Source: Ga0074139 sp964515195
GTDB lineage: Bacteria > Bdellovibrionota > Bdellovibrionia > Bdellovibrionales > Bdellovibrionaceae
Direction: 5' to 3'
Assembly (NCBI GenBank): GCA_964515195.1
Contig: CAZETK010000015.1
Location: forward strand, 1-55,794
Length of the DNA stretch: 55,794 nt
Positions 52,497 through 55,794 of the stretch are shown here, piece by piece. The notes beneath the pieces were generated by a model that saw only the letters and a list, made by a program, of their open reading frames with translations, was not told the DNA's origin and did not search any database. Both the position numbers and the translations under genes were made by a program. Position 1 is the stretch's first letter; each line of letters starts with the position of its first letter.

Positions 52497-52524
52497 TCGA
52501 AAGTCGAACCCGGAATTCCGCCAG
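52497..52524. repeat. Left inverted repeat flanking the AbiE module
   Basis: Read on the other strand this is CTGGCGGAATTCCGGGTT plus CGACTTTCGA. It matches 54762-54791 with one substitution and two single-base indels over the core. The two copies face each other across the three AbiE-region genes. It also resembles a degenerate tRNA/tmRNA T-arm, so an attachment-site origin is possible. Confidence 0.55.
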
Positions 52525-52557
52525 ATTACCCAAAACCCCTTATCACGTAATTTGGCG
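52519..52557. repeat. Hairpin upstream of abiEi
   Basis: CGCCAGATTAC (52519-52529) pairs with GTAATTTGGCG (52547-52557) with one wobble position, around a 17-base loop. It lies between the left inverted repeat and the first operator palindrome. Confidence 0.6.
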
Positions 52558-52563
52558 AAAAGC

Positions 52564-52585
52564 GACATTTTCTAAAAATAATGTC
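52564..52585. promoter_or_regulatory. AbiEi operator candidate, distal palindrome
   Basis: GACATT (52564-52569) and AATGTC (52580-52585), 22 bases in total. Same half-site as the proximal palindrome. Known AbiEi antitoxins bind two inverted repeats before their own gene. Confidence 0.65.
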
Positions 52586-52645
52586 AAATTATGCCGAACT
52601 CTTAAATTTTAACTCAGTTTGGGTTTGTGAGGAGTTTGGCTAAAA

Positions 52646-52671
52646 TTGACATTTGTCTTGAAAAATGTCAA
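52646..52671. promoter_or_regulatory. AbiEi operator candidate, proximal palindrome
   Basis: TTGACATTT (52646-52654) and AAATGTCAA (52663-52671) are perfect 9-base arms with an 8-base spacer. The centre is 84 bases from that of the distal palindrome, eight helical turns, so both would face the same side of DNA. It ends 20 bases before the abiEi ATG. Confidence 0.7.
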
Positions 52672-52691
52672 GAATCGCCAGATAATAAGTT

Positions 52692-53276
52692 ATGACCAAA
52701 CAACAAGAGGCACAACTTAAAAAACTTGGCCCCTTTTCTATCGCACAAGCCGAGGAAATTGGGATCAGCCATCAGGAGCTTTCTAGGCTCGTGAAACAAG
52801 AAAAAATCCACCGCATGGAGCGAGGGGTTTACATTCACACCGATGCTAGTTTTCCTAGAGAAATCGATTTTCAAATTGCCTGTAAAAAATTTGGTCCTAA
52901 ATCCGCCGTGGGTGGCCTTACCGCTCTTTTTTACTACAACCTCGCCGACCAAGTACCAGGCCACACATGGATGATTGTTCCTCCTGAAAAACGGGCCACC
53001 TCAAAGGTTTATCGCCTCATCCGTACAAAAACTCCGCTTAATATCGGGATTGTAGACGGTGATGACTATCGCATCGTTTCTATTGAGAGAGCCATTGTAG
53101 AGGCTTTTAAACTCGCAAGCAAACTCGGCGAGCGAACGGCGATCAAGGCCGCTCGTATCGCTATTAAAAATAGACAAACAACCCTTAAAAAAATTGGAAT
53201 GATGGCAAAAGAACTTGGTCTTGACTCCTATCTCACCAAACATTTTGAGGCCATCGTTGGAGCAACCGAGGAGTGA
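52692..53276 (+). CDS. abiEi: AbiEi-type antitoxin (type IV)
   Basis: 194 residues. N-terminal winged helix (about 1-50: PFSIAQAEEIGISHQELSRL) then the family segment RGVYIHTDASFP, TALFYYNLADQ and SIERAIVEAFKLASKLGE. It represses its operon and counters AbiEii without direct binding, as known for the family. Its stop overlaps the toxin GTG start (GTGA), so the two are coupled. Weak ribosome binding site. Confidence 0.9.
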   Translation: MTKQQEAQLKKLGPFSIAQAEEIGISHQELSRLVKQEKIHRMERGVYIHTDASFPREIDFQIACKKFGPKSAVGGLTALFYYNLADQVPGHTWMIVPPEKRATSKVYRLIRTKTPLNIGIVDGDDYRIVSIERAIVEAFKLASKLGERTAIKAARIAIKNRQTTLKKIGMMAKELGLDSYLTKHFEAIVGATEE

Positions 53277-54124
53277 CAACAAAATCAAAAGGCGAATCCG
53301 TAAGGCAAAAACTCACCGTCCTTTCTAAAAAGATGGGGGTGCAATATAAAAACATTGAAACTCTTTTTATGATTGAGCGATTGGCGGCCCGCTTGATTAC
53401 GGATAAAAAACTAGCAAACCATCTCGTTTTCAAAGGTGGTTTTGTAGGCTTAAAAGTGTATGAGTCCCCTCGTTATACGGTGGACCTTGATGCCCTTTTG
53501 GTGAAATCTAATATTGAATCTACCCTTGAGTTGGTGAAAGGAAAAGCCGAGTCGGATCTTAACGATGGCGCTTGGTTTCGTTTTGAGAAACAGGTGGACC
53601 TGGCCACCCAAGGAGAATACGGTGGAATCCGCCATGTTTATCGAGCAGGGATTGGTGAGGTCCTGAAAAATATTAAAAAAGCCCAAGTCGTCAACTTCGA
53701 TTTGGGAATTGGCGATCCCATCACCCCAGGTCCGCAGAAAGAAGAAATACCCACCTTGCTATCCGATGATGAAGACCTTAGTTGGTCGGTTTATCCGATT
53801 GAAACCATTATCGCGGAAAAACTCCATGCCCTGATTTCTCATGGTGATCAAAACTCACGATCAAAAGATGTCCATGATCTTGCGGTTTTTCTGCCAAAAG
53901 CCAACTTGGCCATATTGAATGAAGCCATCAAGAAATGCTTTGATTATCGTGCAACGGATTTACCGCTTAAGCTCTCAGTGGCCCTAGAAAGTCTTGATAC
54001 TGCAAGACTTGAGCGTGGTTGGGCTAGTGCCGTTGTCTCAGTGAAAGATGCGCCCGACTTTAAATCGGCGTTTGAGACAGTGGTGAAATTGGTCTCAAAA
54101 GCAGAGAAACAGAAGAATGGATAA
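53273..54124 (+). CDS. abiEii: AbiEii-type nucleotidyltransferase toxin
   Basis: 283 residues. GGF with the active-site motif: FKGGF at 53-57, then TVDLD giving D71 and D73. The later IETIIAEKLHALI and RSKDVHDLAVF are the family's helical signature. These toxins transfer nucleotides to tRNA or other targets and block phage growth by abortive infection. GTG start overlapping the antitoxin stop. The next gene starts two bases after its stop. Confidence 0.92.
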   Translation: MTTKSKGESVRQKLTVLSKKMGVQYKNIETLFMIERLAARLITDKKLANHLVFKGGFVGLKVYESPRYTVDLDALLVKSNIESTLELVKGKAESDLNDGAWFRFEKQVDLATQGEYGGIRHVYRAGIGEVLKNIKKAQVVNFDLGIGDPITPGPQKEEIPTLLSDDEDLSWSVYPIETIIAEKLHALISHGDQNSRSKDVHDLAVFLPKANLAILNEAIKKCFDYRATDLPLKLSVALESLDTARLERGWASAVVSVKDAPDFKSAFETVVKLVSKAEKQKNG

Positions 54125-54126
54125 CA

Positions 54127-54732
54127 ATGAGGGTTGAAGTCAGCATCAAGGTCACATTTTTACTGAAATTTGCTCAATGGGCCTGGGGGCTTATTCCCAA
54201 GCTTATAAATCTACTATGCCGTCCCAAAGTCATTGCAGAGGTGAAAAATCAAAATATTATCTATAGAAATAATCTAAATGCCGAATCGCATGCCAGTTAT
54301 CCATGTATCATTATTTCCTCCAAAAAGGATTTAAAAATTGATGTGCGCTCAATCAAATTAAATAATGAGTCTTTTTACTGCATGTTGAGCAGAGACCCTC
54401 ATTTCTTGCGGCAAAATTTGCAACAGGCAGATCACATCACTATTGCCAATAACAAGATCATGCCGTTCGTGCACCAAAATTGGTCACAATTAACTCAGAA
54501 ATCTTGTTGGTTTGAAATTAAAAAACATGAACAAGAAGCCCTCCCCTTGTATATCCACAAAGAAATGTCTCATTTCATTTTTAACCCCAAGAAGAAATCT
54601 CGGGTGTTTTTTGCTAAAAGCAAAGTTATCTTGTCGCTCAACATCGACGGTACTGAATATGATTACGGCATTCCTTTAATTGATCTTTGCCGAATTGTTA
54701 TAAATAATTTGGCATTTAAAAATAGTGACTGA
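54127..54732 (+). CDS. Third gene of the AbiE operon, unknown function
   Basis: 201 residues. ATG two bases after the AbiEii stop, so surely in the same transcript. An N-terminal hydrophobic stretch (VTFLLKFAQWAWGLIPKLINLL, about residues 8-29) might be a membrane anchor; the rest is soluble, basic and beta-prone (IIISSKKDLKIDVRS, KVILSLNIDGTEYDYGI). A+T-richer than its neighbours. I know no such gene as a standard part of AbiE systems. It may be an accessory or immunity component, or simply a passenger. Confidence 0.75.
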   Translation: MRVEVSIKVTFLLKFAQWAWGLIPKLINLLCRPKVIAEVKNQNIIYRNNLNAESHASYPCIIISSKKDLKIDVRSIKLNNESFYCMLSRDPHFLRQNLQQADHITIANNKIMPFVHQNWSQLTQKSCWFEIKKHEQEALPLYIHKEMSHFIFNPKKKSRVFFAKSKVILSLNIDGTEYDYGIPLIDLCRIVINNLAFKNSD

Positions 54733-54761
54733 AAATTGATCTCCCGAAAACCCAAAATTCC

Positions 54762-54791
54762 CTGGGCGGAATCCGGGTTTGATTACTTTGA
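54762..54791. repeat. Right inverted repeat flanking the AbiE module
   Basis: CTGGGCGGAATCCGGGTTTG followed by ATTACTTTGA; inverted partner of 52497-52524. It ends eight bases before the IS481-type left end. Confidence 0.55.
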
Positions 54792-54798
54792 GCGACCC

Positions 54799-54843
54799 GA
54801 GACATAGGTAACAAAACGTACCGGACACATAGGTTACACTTTT
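54799..54843. repeat. IS481-type left end, directly repeated
   Basis: Contains GAGACATAGGTAACA and then CACATAGGTTACACTTTT. Same orientation as the right end. Confidence 0.7.
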
Positions 54844-54866
54844 CTCCATAAAGGAGGAAAGGGGTT

Positions 54867-55751
54867 ATGCCATGGAAGGAGCGTAGTGTTATGGATGAGA
54901 GGGTTAAGTTTATCGCAAGGCTTTTAGATGGTGAATCCATGACTAGTCTTTGTGAGGAGTTCGGGATTTCACGAAAGACTGGATATAAGATTTTAGAACG
55001 CTATCAGGATATTGGAACTGGAGCTTTTACAGATCGAAGTCGAAGGCCAATTAGACTTGCCAATCAGCTTCCGCTTCAGATCGAGAAGTTTATTTTAAAT
55101 GTTAAAAAAGAGCACCCGAGCTGGGGAGCTCGTAAAATCCGTGAGAAGTTAGCAAGGAAATTCCCTGATGTTAGAACTCCTGCTAAAAGCACTATCCATG
55201 CAGTGCTTGATCGCAATGGTTTAGTGATTCCACGGGGTCGGACCAGAAGACGAGCTGAAGGAACGGAGTTATCCCAAAGCACAAACCCTAATGATCTGTG
55301 GTGTGCAGATTACAAGGGCGAATTTATGTTAGGCAATAAAGAGTACTGTTATCCTTTAACGATAACAGATCATGCTAGTCGTTATCTTCTGCGGTGTGAG
55401 GGTTTAAGTACAACGAAAGAGGTCTACGCGTTTACAGTTTTTGAAAAGACCTTCAAGGAGTACGGATTACCGAAGGCGATAAGAACTGATAACGGGGTGC
55501 CTTTTGCTTCTGCAAACTCACTTTTTAATTTAAGTAAACTATCAGTATGGTGGCTTAGGCTTGGAATCCAGATCGAGAGAATCCAACCAGGATGTCCGCA
55601 GCAGAATGGAAGACATGAGCGAATGCATTTAACTTTAAAGAAAGAAGCCACAAAGCCTGCAGGACAAAACTTCCTTCAGCAGCAGGCTAAGTTCGACGAG
55701 TTCTTAGAGGAATATAATACTGATCGACCCCATGAAGCCTGTCCTTCCTGA
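54867..55751 (+). CDS. IS481-family DDE transposase, C-terminally shortened
   Basis: 294 residues. N-terminal helix-turn-helix (MTSLCEEFGISRKTGYKIL) then an rve integrase core with D148 (WCADYK), D208 (IRTDNG) and E251 (GRHERMH). The chain ends DRPHEACPS, while IS481 transposases normally go on for 60-100 residues after DRPHEA. Its TGA lies at the right terminal repeat, so an internal deletion removed the 3' part of the gene. GGAGG precedes the ATG. Activity is doubtful. Confidence 0.88.
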   Translation: MPWKERSVMDERVKFIARLLDGESMTSLCEEFGISRKTGYKILERYQDIGTGAFTDRSRRPIRLANQLPLQIEKFILNVKKEHPSWGARKIREKLARKFPDVRTPAKSTIHAVLDRNGLVIPRGRTRRRAEGTELSQSTNPNDLWCADYKGEFMLGNKEYCYPLTITDHASRYLLRCEGLSTTKEVYAFTVFEKTFKEYGLPKAIRTDNGVPFASANSLFNLSKLSVWWLRLGIQIERIQPGCPQQNGRHERMHLTLKKEATKPAGQNFLQQQAKFDEFLEEYNTDRPHEACPS

Positions 55752-55794
55752 CACATAGTTTACATTTTATACCGGAGACATAGTTTACACTTTT
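55750..55794. repeat. IS481-type right end, directly repeated
   Basis: Contains GACACATAGTTTACA and then GAGACATAGTTTACACTTTT, reaching the window edge. Supplies the stop codon of the transposase. Confidence 0.7.

Larger units (their letters stand above)
54799..55794 (+). mobile_element. IS481-family insertion element with directly repeated ends
   Basis: A transposase gene flanked by two 45-base ends, 54799-54843 and 55750-55794, in the same orientation. Each end holds two copies of a CATAG(G/T)TTACA-like unit 26 bases apart. About 35 of 45 positions match. The window ends at the last base of the right end, so the true outer boundary is not visible. Confidence 0.75.

Overview
The window reads as a Bdellovibrionota-type (Bdellovibrio-like) chromosome segment. 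The main reason is a set of five exported proteins whose lipobox is the unusual F/Y-Q-N-C; other signs are TPR/winged-helix regulators and short, tightly overlapping operons. This placement is an inference, because no rRNA or other phylogenetic marker lies in the window.

Housekeeping half (1 to about 30.9 kb). A coupled three-gene lipoprotein/secreted-protein operon runs off the left edge. It is followed by rlmN, a FAN1-type VRR-NUC nuclease fused to a DEDDh exonuclease, a DUF421 (YetF) pair, and a type III polyketide synthase operon with a membrane protein and a UbiG-like methyltransferase. Next come DoxX, an FMN reductase, a VIT/CCC1 transporter, a SugE/Gdx exporter, an orphan histidine kinase, a beta-helix plus beta-propeller lipoprotein pair, and a secreted thioredoxin-TPR protein. 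A turgor cluster holds cardiolipin synthase (divergent), a Usp-like protein, an NhaP2-type K+/H+ antiporter and a YbdG-type MscS channel. The half ends with an Ogt-type repair protein, an exported TreS-like GH13 enzyme, and a redox-looking group: hemerythrin-like protein, SufR-like regulator and FmdE-like protein, with a nested palindrome between the last two.

Middle (30.9 to 48.3 kb). There is a three-gene operon of a small membrane protein, an HTTM-like membrane protein and a 2OG-Fe(II) oxygenase-like protein, then an Acg-type nitroreductase. Three tandem paralogous beta-helix lipoproteins show mosaic sequence; upstream of them on the same strand lies a TPR/winged-helix protein. A complete six-gene ABC-2 export operon (TolC-like, HlyD-like, two ATPases, two permeases) has overlapping TTGCAT/ATGCAA palindromes before it and a clear terminator after it.

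Accessory, defence-like end (48.3 to 55.8 kb). This part holds a brnTA toxin-antitoxin pair with a two-site operator, a frameshifted tandem GNAT acetyltransferase, and a P-loop kinase fused to an ANT-like nucleotidyltransferase. An abiEi-abiEii pair carries a third co-transcribed unknown gene and two operator palindromes, and is flanked by imperfect inverted repeats. An IS481-family element with a shortened transposase and directly repeated ends closes the window.

The best candidates for something undescribed are the AbiE operon with its extra gene and flanking repeats, the HTTM/2OG-oxygenase operon, and the mosaic beta-helix lipoprotein array.
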